A DNA stretch of 64,000 nt from Azorinus chamasolen (GCA_963576725.1 OY755237.1:67577472-67641471); one strand, 5' to 3'; counted from the first letter of the stretch, positions 49,306-59,059 are shown. The notes: generated from the sequence alone by a model not told the origin. A program made the numbers and translations.

Positions 49306-49553
49306 TTAACCCTTTACACGCTGAATATTCATGAATTACATAATGACATAACACGTATTAATTTGATGACGTTTTTATTAATGACACATGAACACATGAA
49401 CTTTTGGTCATGGCGAAAACTATGGACCTAGATCTATATTATATTATAAGCAAACAGGGCAGACCCTGGTCAGACGGCTCCTATAGGAGCCGTCTTATCT
49501 GGGTATACTCTGTTTGCAAATGCGTAGAATTTCGTTATAGTATAAAGGGTTAA
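49306..49553. mobile_element. Family B TTAA-MITE (end set c), intact
   Basis: TTAACCCTTTACACGCTGAA and GTATAAAGGGTTAA are the ends. The 68-bp core at 49450-49517 has CAGACGGCTCCTATAGGAGC at the tip. It is the most complete end-set-c copy: GTTTTTATTAATGACACATG, GGTCATGGCGAAAAC, GCGTAGAATTTCG. Confidence 0.92.
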
Positions 49554-49555
49554 AT

Positions 49556-49763
49556 TATAAATGACTTTCCTCCATAAATGCACCTTTCTACGCCCCTTTC
49601 AAAGTCACCTGTTGAAACTATTGTGATAAATAGAGCTCTATTTATCACAATGGTTTCAAATTACACAATTCTAAAAACATCCATTTTCTATAGTTAATGC
49701 TCCTTTTCTGTAGATTTGTTCAAAGAGGTTGGATCTAAAAATAGTCTATGAGGGAATGGGATA
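49556..49763. mobile_element. Family C MITE with the tip of the palindrome deleted
   Basis: ATGACTTTCCTCCATAAATG and GAGGGAATGGGATAC. The core at 49617-49670 reads TTGTGATAAATAGAG then CTCTATTTATCACAATGG: about 20 bp at the centre are gone, symmetrically, leaving GAGCTC. Confidence 0.82.
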
Positions 49764-49898
49764 CACATGCCGATAGATATTATATCCGAACATGGATGCA
49801 TGATCACGATGTTGAATGTTATTCAGTTACTAGTATCAACTGTATAATTCCTACAAGAACATCTAACCATTATATCGTTGTGACGTAACAACATGATA

Positions 49899-50082
49899 TC
49901 TGCTAAAATATGGTTCTGGTACAAATTTGAACAGTTTTAGATTCGATCGAACTTTTGAGAAACTATTGACCAAGTGTCAAACAGCTTGGATCCTGATGAG
50001 ACGTCAATTTACTCGGCGTCTCATCTGGATCCAAACTGTTTGCAAATGCGAGTGAGGTCGCTGTTAGAGGGAAAAGGCTTAA
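49899..50082. mobile_element. Family A MITE, opposite orientation
   Basis: TGCTAAAATATGGTTCTGG, GATTCGATCGAAC, CCAAGTGTCAAACAG, core at 49978-50042 with GAGACGTCAATTTACTCGG, ending AGGGAAAAGGCTTAA. Confidence 0.78.
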
Positions 50083-50347
50083 CGAGACACACAAGACAAA
50101 TATCTTCAATAGAATTCAGTTAATTGAAAACTGTTTTATACAAGTAATTTTGAAACAGGAATTCAGATACTTGACTGTTAATTACCGAGAGGATAATTCC
50201 TATATCAGTATTTAGATAGTACGTGTTTTATTTTCTTGAACAGATAATCAAAGGCAAATGTAATAATGATAAAAATGTTTGAATTGGGAGTCGTATAGGA
50301 CTTTAAATAAAGAAATAAAAACCATTTAACGGCAAATATATAACACC
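50083..50347. other. Unassigned sequence
   Basis: No feature identified. Confidence 0.4.
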
Positions 50348-50559
50348 AACCCTTCTCCACCAATTAACAACCTGACTCGAATTTGTAAACAGTTTGGATC
50401 CAGATGAGAACCCTAGTAATTAGGCGTCTGATCAGGATCTAAACCGTTTGACACCCAGTCAATAGTCTCTCAAAACTTGTTCGAATCCGAAGTAGTCAAA
50501 ACTGAACCAAATCCAAATTCACGGAGACATTATTTTGTTTACAGCAGAGCAAGGGATAA
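50348..50559. mobile_element. Family A MITE
   Basis: CAACCCTTCTCCACC, AACCTGACTCGAATTTG, a core at about 50385-50450 with GAACCCTAGTAATTAGGCG, and AGACATTATTTTGTTTACAG. The ends are worn (GCAAGGGATAA). Confidence 0.7.
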
Positions 50560-50585
50560 ATATAAATGGAAAATATCTTTCTCAC

Positions 50586-50783
50586 TTGCACATCGTTATT
50601 AATTTCAAAAGAGCACATGGTCACAAGAAGTTTTGGCCATCGCAAACTGCAGAATCAGAGCTATAGTATGACATAAGCAAACAAAGCAGACCGAGATCAT
50701 GCGGCTCGTACAGGAACCGCCTGATCTGGGTCTACTCCGTTTGGGAAGGCGAAGAAAGGCGTATTTATGGAGTAAATGGTTAA
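50586..50783. mobile_element. Family B MITE (end set c), left end lost
   Basis: GTTATTAATTTCAAAAGAGC, TTTTGGCCATCGCAAACTGC, core at about 50677-50744 (ATGCGGCTCGTACAGGAACC), ending TATGGAGTAAATGGTTAA. Confidence 0.78.
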
Positions 50784-51080
50784 ATTCAAAATTTCAATAT
50801 TCAGACGAGATTAGGGCATGAAACGCCATTTACGAGAACCATACGATTTGAAAAAAATATGCTAGAGAATTTCCAGCTCCAGTGTGTTTGACATATCACA
50901 TTTAAAACGTAATAAATTCCTGAATCAACTCTTGATAATTAAAGGTTGAAATTGAAAGGAAACCCGTAAAAGATCGCAAAGTCAATTATTCCCACCAGAA
51001 TTAGAAAATAATGAAATGTTAATGCTTTGTTTAGAGGACAATGAATGATATACACAGAATTGAATCGGATTTCTATTCCG
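50784..51080. other. Unassigned sequence
   Basis: No feature identified. Confidence 0.4.
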
Positions 51081-51332
51081 TTAACCCCTTTCTTCATATA
51101 AAGGCCTTTTTTTCACGTACTTGCAAACAGATTACACCCAAATCAGACGGTTCCTAGAGGAGCCGTCTGACCAGGATCTGCTCTGTTTGCGAAAGGAATT
51201 TGATAGAACTGTTTCTTTATTTTCCAGATAGCTACAATGCTCCAACTACCGTATTTCAATATAACTATTTTGTCCATAATATTCAGTAGGTATTGGAATT
51301 TTGAATAAACCTTAGAACAATGAAAGCGTTAA
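51081..51332. mobile_element. Family B TTAA-MITE
   Basis: TTAACCCCTTTCTTCATATA and ACAATGAAAGCGTTAA. The 68-bp core at 51123-51190 has GACGGTTCCTAGAGGAGCCG at the tip. The tail TTCAGTAGGTATTGGAATTT is end set b in reverse. Confidence 0.87.
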
Positions 51333-51339
51333 ATAGCAT

Positions 51340-51553
51340 TTGTCCTACTAAGCATAACCTGGTTCGCATTGTACAAACAGTGTGGATCCAGATGAGACGC
51401 CCAGGAACTCGACCTCTCATCAAGATCCAAGCTGTTCGACACTCGATTTAAAAAATCTCAAAAGCTTGTTGAATATTTGGTAGTACATTTAATTGAAAAT
51501 TGTTAAAGGTCAAGGACAAGCAGACATTATTTTTACAGCAGGACAGGGGTTAG
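51340..51553. mobile_element. Family A MITE
   Basis: CCTGGTTCGCATTGTACAAAC, core at 51374-51438 with GAGACGCCCAGGAACTCGAC, flank CAAAAGCTTGTTG, AGCAGACATTATTTTTACAG, end CAGGACAGGGGTTAG. Confidence 0.72.
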
Positions 51554-51790
51554 AACTATAAATGTAAAATAAACTTGCGTAATGAGTAAAAGAGGAAATT
51601 GCGTATTCAAAATGAATAGTTTACAGTATAACCCAGATAAAGCTATTCTAAAACGTTTCAGTAGAATAGGAGAGGTGATTACTTTGCCCATACATGTACA
51701 TAAATAGTTTATGTAGATTTAGTAACAGGGAATTCATTTTATTTTAAGAACAATGGGTACAATACTACCCCTCCCCCCAACCTGGATTGC
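51554..51790. other. Unassigned sequence
   Basis: No feature identified. Confidence 0.4.
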
Positions 51791-52020
51791 ATTACCCATT
51801 TACTCTATGAATATCCAAGCAAGAAATAATGACGTCACACATATTAATTAGATTAGTGTAAATATAAAAGCACATGGACACAAGGATTCTGTGTTTACAG
51901 CTGATTCTACAGCTTTTGTCAAAGCAGAAAGTTTCCTTGAAAAATTAACATTATAATATTTAGCTTATAAATATTCATGATGTCATTATTTCTCAAATGA
52001 ATAATGAACAGGGAAAGGAC
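51791..52020. mobile_element. Hybrid family B element without core
   Basis: The left half is end set c (TTACCCATTTACTCTATGAA, AAGAAATAATGACGTCAC, TATAAAAGCACATGGAC). The right half is end set a (AGCTGATTCTACAGC, ATTCATGATGTCATTATTT, GAACAGGGAAAGG). The palindrome is absent. Confidence 0.7.
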
Positions 52021-52160
52021 CAAAAGTTTGATTTAGATAGGGTTATACTGTTTTCGGATAAGACATGCATATGGAGGACATTCAAAGAATTAATTAACCC
52101 CTTATCACATTGAAAAACAAATATGCTTACTCGAACTCTAATATGTAGCAAGTTTTTATT

Positions 52161-52353
52161 TACCGTAGAACCCCTCTAATGCGACCACTTAATGAATAAT
52201 AAGCAGGTGGTTGCTTAATGCAGGACAAAAGTAATGCAGAAAGCTCCTCTAGGAGCTTTCTGCATTACTTTTGTCCTGCATTAAGCTACCACCTGCATCT
52301 AGCACCCACAATTATACCTCGTTTTGGTGGTCGCATTAGAGGATTTTTACTGA
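52161..52353. mobile_element. Family E TA-MITE
   Basis: TACCGTAGAACCCCTCTAATG and CGCATTAGAGGATTTTTACTG. The 94-bp inner palindrome at 52203-52296 has one arm mismatch; arms carry the GACAAAAGTAATGC variant, with CTCCTCTAGGAG at the tip. Confidence 0.9.
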
Positions 52354-52404
52354 CTCAAACGTGTCTTACCCCTGTGCTTCTGATTCGTTGGAAACTAACA
52401 ACTG

Positions 52405-52715
52405 ACTGAATGACAAACGGCTTAGATCGTGATGGGACACCGAGTTACTTGGCGACTCATCTGGACCCAAGCTATTTAAAAAGTGCCGGACAGGACGCGC
52501 CGAGTTACTCGGCGCCTCATATGGACCCATGCTGTTTAAAAATGCCGGACAGGCCGCGCCGAGTTACTCGGCATCTCATCTGGATCCAAGCTGTTTATAA
52601 ATGCCGAACAGGCTACGCCGAGTTACTCAGCATCTCATCTGGATCCAAGCTGTTTAAAATGCGCGCCGAGTTGCTCAGCATTCCAATTGGATCCAACATT
52701 ATTGCAAATGCCATA
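52405..52715. repeat. Tandem array of family A half-palindromes
   Basis: CGAGTTACTCGG-type tips occur at 52441, 52501, 52560, 52619 and 52667, spaced 60, 59, 59 and 48 bp. Each unit is the right arm (GCATCTCATCTGGATCC, AAGCTGTTTAAA) plus ATGCCGGACAGG linking sequence. Only the first unit has a partial left arm (CAAACGGCTTAGATCG). Confidence 0.88.
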
Positions 52716-53063
52716 ATAAAACTTTAATAGCATAGACATTTCTGGATCGAATTTATTTTCTTACGATATCAGACGTATATTGTTCAGACTTTATTTCAAT
52801 TTATCAGGAAGTCAAAAAATTCACCTGTCGTATACCAAAAGAAGCGATACGATTCCTGTGTGAATTCTGCTCGCTTCATTTGCCCGCCCAATTGTACAAC
52901 GTATCCCAGACAGATTAATAAGTTTGATTTGTAGAAAAAATGATCGCCGTCAAAAATTAATTAGATTTTTTTTCTGACAAGCTTGTAGACATATCTTCCC
53001 GATATAGTGATATTTTCGCCATCTCCAGGATCATTGCTGTTTTAAAACTACACATCAAATCTT
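52716..53063. other. Unassigned sequence
   Basis: No feature identified. Confidence 0.4.
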
Positions 53064-53211
53064 TTAATCTTTATACCTGGCAGAAACGCCTTTTGGTGCA
53101 TTTGCAAACAGAGTAGACCCAGATCAAACTGCTCCTGTGGGAGCCGTCTGATCTGGGTCTAACTCTGTTTGCAAAAACGTGGAAAGGCGTTTATATGAAG
53201 GAAATGGTTAA
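53064..53211. mobile_element. Short family B TTAA-MITE
   Basis: TTAATCTTTATACCTGGCAG and GAAGGAAATGGTTAA. The core is at about 53104-53172 with one extra base (GGGTCTAACTCTG). At 148 bp it joins an end-set-a left end to an end-set-b right end. Confidence 0.82.
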
Positions 53212-53344
53212 ATACACAATCACCAGATAAATGTTAACATATGACAGTACCATCCTTATTTTCTTACATTGTTTGCAATACAAACTGAGCAAAGCTGAAC
53301 TTTAAATATTTGTCTTCGCGAAAAGCTAAGACCAAGAAAAGATA

Positions 53345-53413
53345 AAGAGACCGGGATTTGAACTCCGGACCTCCTGACTGGTAGTCAAGTGCGTTACCAC
53401 TAGACCACCTCAC
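53345..53413 (-). mobile_element. tRNA-like sequence, probably SINE or tRNA pseudogene
   Basis: The minus strand reads GAGGTGGTCTAGTGGTAACG, an A-box region, then an anticodon arm with loop CTACCAG, and GGAGTTCAAATCCCGG as a B box. Acceptor and T-stem pairing are imperfect. Anticodon ACC would be glycine. A functional tRNA-Gly is unlikely; a retroposed fragment is the better reading. Confidence 0.6.
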
Positions 53414-53414
53414 A

Positions 53415-53532
53415 CACAGTAATGCAGAAAGCTCCTATAATAATTTTCAGCATTACTTTTGACCTGCATTGAGCTACCACCTGTCTTACAGACACATAAT
53501 TAAACATCATCTTGATGACAGGTTCTACTGTA
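53415..53532. mobile_element. Right part of a family I TA-MITE
   Basis: AGTAATGCAGAAAGCTCC, AGCATTACTTTTGACCTGC, GAGCTACCACCTGTC and GATGACAGGTTCTACTG TA. The left end is replaced by the tRNA-like sequence. Confidence 0.72.
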
Positions 53533-53659
53533 GACCAAAATGCAATCGGGGTATCAAACAATTTGGATCCAGATGAGACGCCGAGTTACTCGGCGTCTCA
53601 TCTGGATACAAACTGTTTGCAAATGTAATCATGGATCCACCAATAGGAAGCTAAAGATT
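53533..53659. mobile_element. Family A MITE, left part lost
   Basis: The core at 53555-53619 has 31-bp arms around TTA with few mismatches. GACCAAAATGCAATCGGGG on the left and CAATAGGAAGCTAAAGATTG on the right match the copy at 44092. Confidence 0.8.
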
Positions 53660-53685
53660 GAAAATACATTTGGCAGTAAGAAATA

Positions 53686-53878
53686 ATAACAGCATGAAAC
53701 ATCTTTAGCTGAACATTAATAATGCCATCATTGGCAAACAGATATATCTGAATGTGGTAAAATGCTTTTTACTGGTGAATTTCAGGGTAAAAATAGTGAC
53801 ATCATGAATATTTATCTGATCTGGGTCTACTCTGTTTGCAAATGCATAGAAAGGCATATTAATGGTTTAAAGGGTTAA
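53686..53878. mobile_element. Rearranged family B element
   Basis: AGTAAGAAATAATAACAGC, GCAAACAGATATATCTG and CATCATGAATATTTATCTG, ATCTGGGTCTACTCTG are family B parts in a new order. It ends TTTAAAGGGTTAA. Confidence 0.6.
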
Positions 53879-54083
53879 ATCAATTGCCTCTGTTTCCGGC
53901 CATTCAAATATCTGTAGGGACTGATGCACCACATTGTCAGCTCCACTCACGCCAGATATTGGCAGCCAATGTCTGGGCTAATTTCTTCGGCGACTGTCTG
54001 ATAGATATTTCAGCAATACATTATTTAGCATGATATAAAAGAAATATGCATAAAGTCAAAAGACAGGGGAAGCTTAATCATTT
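53879..54083. other. Unassigned sequence
   Basis: No feature identified. Confidence 0.4.
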
Positions 54084-54200
54084 ATTAACCATTTAAATAC
54101 GGGGAACGAGTACACTGGCATTTGAAAACAGTGAAGATCTAGATCAGGAGATTCCTTGAGGAGTCCCCCCCCCTGATCTGGTGTGCACTATCTGTCATCC
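54084..54200. mobile_element. Worn family B element
   Basis: TTAACCATTTAAATACGGGG, then a core at 54125-54196: GAAAACAGTGAAGATCTAG, ATCAGGAGATTCCTTGAGG, CCCCTGATCTGGTGTGC. It has an expanded poly-C. Confidence 0.6.
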
Positions 54201-54379
54201 AAATTCATATCGAAAAGTGTACAGTTTTATATCTATTAGACTCTGTTAAGCAATGGTGGACAAGTCCACCAGGCAAATTTCACTTTTCTAAGGACAAAAA
54301 GCTCAGGCACGAATATTTATGCATGTAATATTATACAGAGCTGCAGATAACGGTACATACCCAATGACTAAAATCGTCA
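54201..54379. other. Unassigned sequence
   Basis: No feature identified. Confidence 0.35.
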
Positions 54380-54475
54380 TTTCTCCACTAAACCCTATAC
54401 TGTGACCACTCTTTAGAATCGTCTCTTCGAGACGATTCTAAAGAGTGGTCACAGTATAGGGTTTGATGGAAAAAA
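54380..54475. mobile_element. Family H-like palindrome (H-prime)
   Basis: The arms TCCACTAAACCCTATAC, TGTGACCACTC, TTAGAATCGTCTC and their inverse span about 54384-54470 around the loop TTC. One mismatch was seen over about 42 bp. The arm tip reads CGTCTC/GAGACG instead of the CGTCAC/GTGACG of family H, changed on both arms. Confidence 0.85.
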
Positions 54476-54642
54476 CAAAAGGGCTATTGCTGAAAATGCT
54501 TAAATTTACGTATCTTACGCAGCTGGAGCTCTGTATAAACTGGTATAAGTGAATGATGTATAAACTATGACATAGTCAAGTGCAGTCTCACGGTTTAGTA
54601 AGATTCTTCAAGCAGACTGAGACAAAACTAATTCTTTCTTTC
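54476..54642. other. Unassigned sequence
   Basis: Some similarity to 33966-34010 (AAATTTACGTATCTTACG, CTGGAGCTCTG) suggests that the H-prime element extends to the right. Confidence 0.4.
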
Positions 54643-54858
54643 GTAACCCTTACCCCATTGTGAAGATATAATATCTGCTGGATTCGGATCTTTTGCAATT
54701 TTGACCACTTCCACTTCGTTCGAAGTTTTGAGAGACTATTGACTGGGTGTCATACAGCTTTGGTCCATCCGATGAGACGCCGAGTTTGCTCAGTGTCTCA
54801 TCTGGATCCAAGCTGTTTGCAACTGGCAACTGGAATGCCGCCGCGGTAAGCGTAAAGA
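54643..54858. mobile_element. Family A MITE, opposite orientation
   Basis: GTAACCCTTACCCCATTG, ATATCTGCTGGATTCGGATC, GACTGGGTGTCATACAGC, a core at about 54751-54819 with GAGACGCCGAGTTTGCTC, ending near GCGGTAAGCGTAAAG. Confidence 0.72.
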
Positions 54859-55062
54859 ATTATATCAAATCATAGAAATGTCTGTTGTCTACCTCAGAGA
54901 TTTTTCCAGTCACATTAAAAAACGAGCCACTTATGTAATTTATAAATTTTGTACACGGTATGGCCGACACTCTGTCAAGAATAAAACATATTTCACCTAA
55001 AATGTGGCCCCATTTTACTTTCCTTCAAACGTTTTGCTAGATGTATTTACCACTTATAGCTC

Positions 55063-55137
55063 CGTAAATACAGAGTATGACTCAGCTAAGACAGCTTCTG
55101 TAGGAGCCGTCTGGTCAATGTCTGTTCTGTTTTCAAC
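55063..55137. mobile_element. Family B core, worn
   Basis: CCGTAAATACAGAGTATGAC, AGACAGCTTCTGTAGGAGCC and GTCTGGTCAATGTCTGTTC, TGTTTTC form a recognisable palindrome with mismatches. Confidence 0.6.
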
Positions 55138-55199
55138 GTCTGGAAAAATACTTCAGAATCTTTGGAAAACGCCTTCAGTGAATAACTTCCTGTCTGAAT

Positions 55200-56125
55200 G
55201 ACCGCTATCAAATAGGCTTTGTAGATGGGGAATTACCCATTGCAGTTAACACGAAATATAGCGTGCCACAGGGATCGGTCCTAGGACCAAAGCACTACAT
55301 TATGTACACACAACCTGTCGACTCTATCTGCAGAAACCATGGGCTGAACAGTCATTTTTATGCCGATGATTCACTGTTATAACTGTTCGTTAATTCCAAG
55401 GACATTTCCTGTCAACAAGAAGCTTTATCGCGAGTTGAGAACTGTTTCAAATAAATAGTTTCTTGGATGCACCAGAATATGAGGGATTCATGTGCATGCA
55501 GGACCCTCTAAAATCAAACCATCTTTGTGTATTAAGAATATCGGGGCTAGGCTCGATTAACAAATGGATATGACATCACACATCAAATCCGTGTGTATGT
55601 CTAGTTACGCACAGCTCCGACAAATAGGTGATGTATAAGAAAGTACCTCTCACCTTATGCTACGAATACTTTGGTGAACTCTCTAGTAACATAAAAATAG
55701 ACCACTGCAACTCATTGCTGCATGGGATTTCAAACAAGACAGAGTGCAAAATACATTTGCCCACACCAGGACCAGAACTCCTCGATATAATCATATCATG
55801 CCGGTTTTGAAGGAACATCACTGGATTTCGGTTCAACATCGGATTGAATCCAAAATTCTGACACTTACGCCATGCACAATGAATCCCACAAGTACATTGT
55901 CGACATGCTTGACGTGTACATGCCCCACAGAGAGTTAAGGTAAGTCAACAAGTAGTTTATTGTCGTTGGTTGTACCAAGACGTATAGTAAACTGCAGTGA
56001 GGAAAGTTCATGCATGCAGCTCCGAAACTTTGGAATGCTCTACCGTCAGGCATTAGATAAACAAGATCATTGGCATGTTTAAAAAGATGTTTCTAAACGC
56101 ATTTCTGGAATAGTTATTACTATTA
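55200..56125 (+). pseudogene. Decayed LINE ORF2: reverse transcriptase and C-terminal region
   Basis: From 55200, one frame reads DRYQIGFVDGELPIAVNTKY, then SVPQGSVLGP (55260-55289) and FYADDSLL (near 55353), the RT motifs of non-LTR retrotransposons including the catalytic YADD, then a stop. Downstream, in shifting frames, come DHCNSLLHGISNKTECK, PVLKEHHWISVQHRIESKIL, LDVYMPHREL and FMHAAPKLWNALPSGIR. This order is typical of the region after the RT in CR1/jockey-like elements. N-terminal endonuclease and early RT parts are missing. Several stops and frameshifts make it inactive. Clade assignment is from memory of motif style. Confidence 0.85.
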
Positions 56126-56958
56126 ATTGTCATACCTGCTGCATTAACCACAGCGTGTCGATTCTGCCACTCTCTTATGACTGTGGGGAGATTTTTTTTA
56201 ACTATTTAACTCAAACATTATGCTCTACATATGGAGTACAAAAATCACCCATACTCTGCCTTGCTGTTGTGCGTGCGGGTGTTGTGTCAACGGAGTTCTC
56301 CTGCCCAGGTGTCCGATACCGAGGGACAGGGCATGCTTGACACTTCAGGTATGTCCAGTTTTCGGGTATGTCCAGTTGACAATGCCAGAGGGAGCTTCGT
56401 TGTCAAACAGGGTTGCTGGCATAATTTGCCACCCTGTTCTCAACTAGTGCAAGGGATCCCTGTTAAACTTACCAATGCTCCTTATTTTGGCTTACCAGCG
56501 AACTGGGTCATGTAATATATCCGTGGGCACTGGGCAGGTTAAACCTGTACGGTCCGATGCAGCATCGTGTGTCTCAATCACTGTCGATTGGTCGAATGTG
56601 TTGTATATCTTTCATTGGACGGATAGATAATCATGCGGTTCCTTTCGGTTAGTGATTTCATATCTATTGTTACGCATGCGCAAGATTGTGAAGACGTGGA
56701 ATTTATACCTCTCTCAAAAACATTGAACAAACAGGTATTTAACATATTTTTCCAGTGAAAACTATTCTATAGTGATATTACTTAATGTCTGCAAGCAGTC
56801 CAAACACAATTTAACAGAAACGTCGGAGGAAAAGGAGGAAAACAAAGTCGCCAGTTCATTACACGAACAGTGAGTGTGCATCGAGTAGTCAAACAGGTTA
56901 TTGCACGAGCGACACGAAGCTAGCCTACACATCAACGAAAGTAAACATTGACAGCAAA
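56126..56958. other. Unassigned; may include the 5' region of the next retroelement
   Basis: Three overlapping plus-strand frames at 56155-56515 have no recognisable domain. A small internal repeat (ATGTCCAGTT) occurs twice near 56350-56380. The stretch before the ATG at 56959 is less AT-rich than its surroundings (GAAACGTCGGAGG, CGACACGAAGCTAGCC), as often seen in LINE 5' untranslated regions. That reading is inference. Confidence 0.35.
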
Positions 56959-57276
56959 ATGTCGAAAACAGTAAGTGAAGAATACGTTTCGTTATTTATG
57001 AATCCTCAAAGCCACACAGTTATGAATTTTAGCAAAGAGAATCCATTTGCAAAGCCTAAGCCCGCACAGTCAGAGCCCGACTCGGCCCCGCCCTCATGGG
57101 CAGCGGGTTTCATAAAAGACTTTAGAGATATCAAGCTATTTGTATCAAAAATTGATAGAATTGAAGAAACCTGCAACAAAACTAACAACAGAATGCTAGA
57201 AATGGTGAATAAAGTGACCAAAAGGTTGGACTTCCGGTTAAATGGCGGATATACGGATGTTTTGCTAACGGAGTGA
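56959..57276 (+). CDS. 105-aa protein, possible LINE ORF1 N-terminal region
   Basis: An ATG-started frame of 105 codons. Residues 1-45 are polar with proline-rich KPKPAQSEPDSAPPSW. From about residue 48 a predicted helical, coiled-coil-like region follows: GFIKDFRDIKLFVSKIDRIE, then EETCNKTNNRMLEMVNKVTK. A SWA-x-FIKDF-like helix followed by a heptad pattern resembles the N-terminal part of some invertebrate LINE ORF1 proteins, as I remember them. It lies 292 bp upstream of the better-supported ORF1-like frame. It could be a truncated ORF1 or a separate small ORF of the same element. Confidence 0.45.
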   Translation: MSKTVSEEYVSLFMNPQSHTVMNFSKENPFAKPKPAQSEPDSAPPSWAAGFIKDFRDIKLFVSKIDRIEETCNKTNNRMLEMVNKVTKRLDFRLNGGYTDVLLTE

Positions 57277-57568
57277 AAAAATGTGATTTTCTTAACTTTC
57301 TGCTATCTGGGGGCATTAATAGTATAATGAAAATGTCATTTTCAAGTTGAGGTTGATGGACTTGATGGTGAAATTAAGCAAAGTGGTTGATTTTGAAGAC
57401 TATTATTGATTGATTTTGAAACATTATATATGCTTTGTTGTTTGCATTGAGCACGATCGTCACGTTTTGCACGATTTTCTCTAAGTCCAAAAACTGTGTC
57501 CATAAGGGGTGTCGCTGTCGCATTTTTTTTGTGACTATACTGTCCATAAAAAGTTACGCACACGTATT
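57277..57568. other. Spacer between two LINE ORF1-like frames
   Basis: No motif was recognised. It contains short repeats of TTGATTGATTTTGAA around 57390-57420. Confidence 0.4.
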
Positions 57569-58375
57569 ATGAGCGCAACCCCAGAAGTAACTGTAAAAGC
57601 TGACAGGACCTCAAAGAAACGTTTTTTGTCATCGCCCGAGTTTGAAGCCCAGCTAAAGAAGAACAAAATATCTGATTTTGAGGAGACTCCCGAGACTCCC
57701 GAAACGGGCATAGATATGGCAAACATGGAAGTTAATGATCTTGGATCCCATACTTATTCGCTTAGCACAGACGACATTAACCGAATTGCAGATATTGTGC
57801 GGGAGTCACACCGCCATGAGCTGAGAGGAATGATCAGAGAGATCACTGAGGTTCTGGTTAAAGACGTCACGTCAGGCGTTATTAGTGGTCTTAAAACAGA
57901 GGTCGCTGAGTTACGTGCTGAGAATGCGTCCCTTAAAACCAAAATTGCACAGTTGGAGGGTACCGCAGACACCGCTGAACAATATAGCCGTCGCAACTGC
58001 CTACGGATCTCTGGTTTCAAAGAGTCGGAATCTGAATCGACTGACACGGTTGTCCTGGATATGGCACGTGAATTAGACGTAGAGTTGTCCTTGGAGGAGA
58101 TTGACCGTTCGCATCGCGTTGGTAAAAAGTCCCCAAACAAGCCGCGTGACATCATCGTGAAATTCTCTACCTACCGTTCGCGAAACAGATTTTACAGAGC
58201 CCGTGTCCGTGCAAAAGGCAAACATGCGCTTGCGCGCGTATACGTAAACGAGGATTTGACACGTAAACGGAACCCTCTCCTGTATGAATGCAGATCACTT
58301 ATGAAAGCGAAACGCGTATCCGGTGCCTGGTCGAGTGATGGAACGATCCTAGTCAAGGATAACTCTGGCAAATAA
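57569..58375 (+). CDS. LINE ORF1-like RNA-binding protein, 268 aa
   Basis: The first ATG of the frame is at 57569; the frame is also open upstream to 57509 through a GTG. Order of regions: acidic and polar N-terminus (1-65, with ETPETPETG), a helix rich in R/E (66-100), a coiled coil with Leu heptads (about 104-137, SGLKTEVAELRAENASLKTK), an RRM-like core beginning YSRRNCLRISGF (139-150), IDRSHRVGKK (178-187) and RDIIVKFSTYRSRNRF (193-208), and a basic C-terminal domain (VYVNEDLTRKRNPLLYECRS, 224-243). This order matches L1-type ORF1 proteins, which trimerise and coat LINE RNA. It is full-length without stops, so it may be recent. The matching ORF2 is not directly downstream. Confidence 0.8.
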   Translation: MSATPEVTVKADRTSKKRFLSSPEFEAQLKKNKISDFEETPETPETGIDMANMEVNDLGSHTYSLSTDDINRIADIVRESHRHELRGMIREITEVLVKDVTSGVISGLKTEVAELRAENASLKTKIAQLEGTADTAEQYSRRNCLRISGFKESESESTDTVVLDMARELDVELSLEEIDRSHRVGKKSPNKPRDIIVKFSTYRSRNRFYRARVRAKGKHALARVYVNEDLTRKRNPLLYECRSLMKAKRVSGAWSSDGTILVKDNSGK

Positions 58376-58656
58376 CACAGGGTCGATAGTGTTGACGACC
58401 TTGCCGTATTTCGCGAACTTTTTGCGAGCAGTATAGCAGCATGTGTTTAACAGTATAACCTCAACAAAGAACACGAGATTTTTTTTTCTCCGATTTACTG
58501 TTGTGCTAAAATCGTACATGTGTATATAACAATCTATGTGTGTATATACTCCATCAATACTTATGTAACCAATAGTACAATTTAACAACCGAATGCTTTG
58601 GTTTGGTTCCAGACAAGAACACACAACTTTCGTATAGTTTTTCCATGTATCACAAC
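58376..58656. other. Unassigned sequence downstream of the ORF1-like frame
   Basis: AT-rich, with a poly-T near 58480. No open frame or repeat family was recognised. A LINE 3' region is possible but not shown. Confidence 0.35.
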
Positions 58657-59040
58657 TGTGGTCCCAATTGAACTGTATTAACCCTTATCCTGCTGTAATG
58701 TCGTCTGCCTTGAATTAAGTTGTTGTATGCAATTGAAGAAACATAAAGACGAATGATAAACGGTTTGGATCCAGATTGGATGCCGCCTTACGTGGCGTCT
58801 AACCTGGGTCAAAACTTTCTGCAAATGTCAGTCAAGTCGTGGTCCTAATTGAACTGTATTAACCTTTGTCCTGCTGTAATGTCGTCTGCTTTGAAGTTGT
58901 TGTATGCAATTGAAGAAACATAAAGACGAATGATAAACGGTTTGGATCCAGATTGGACGCCGTCTTACGTGGCGTCTAACCTGGGTCCAAACTTTCTGCA
59001 AATTTTAGTCAAGTCGTGGTCAGCAGGATTGAGGATTAAA
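58657..59040. mobile_element. Tandemly duplicated family A MITE
   Basis: Two copies, offset 181 bp, each with TTAACC, TGTCCTGCTGTAATGTCG-type left end (58678 and 58859) and core (AAACGGTTTGGATCCAG, GACGCC-TTACGTGGCGTC). The duplicated unit also carries flanking GGTCCTAATTGAACTGTA. The right end CAGCAGGATTGAGGATTAA is kept only after the second copy. Confidence 0.78.
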
Positions 59041-59059
59041 ACATAAATAACACGTGAAT

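Noticed and set aside
53345..53413. Functional tRNA-Gly gene
   Set aside because: T-stem and acceptor pairing are imperfect and no clean terminator follows on the minus strand. A retroposed copy is more likely.
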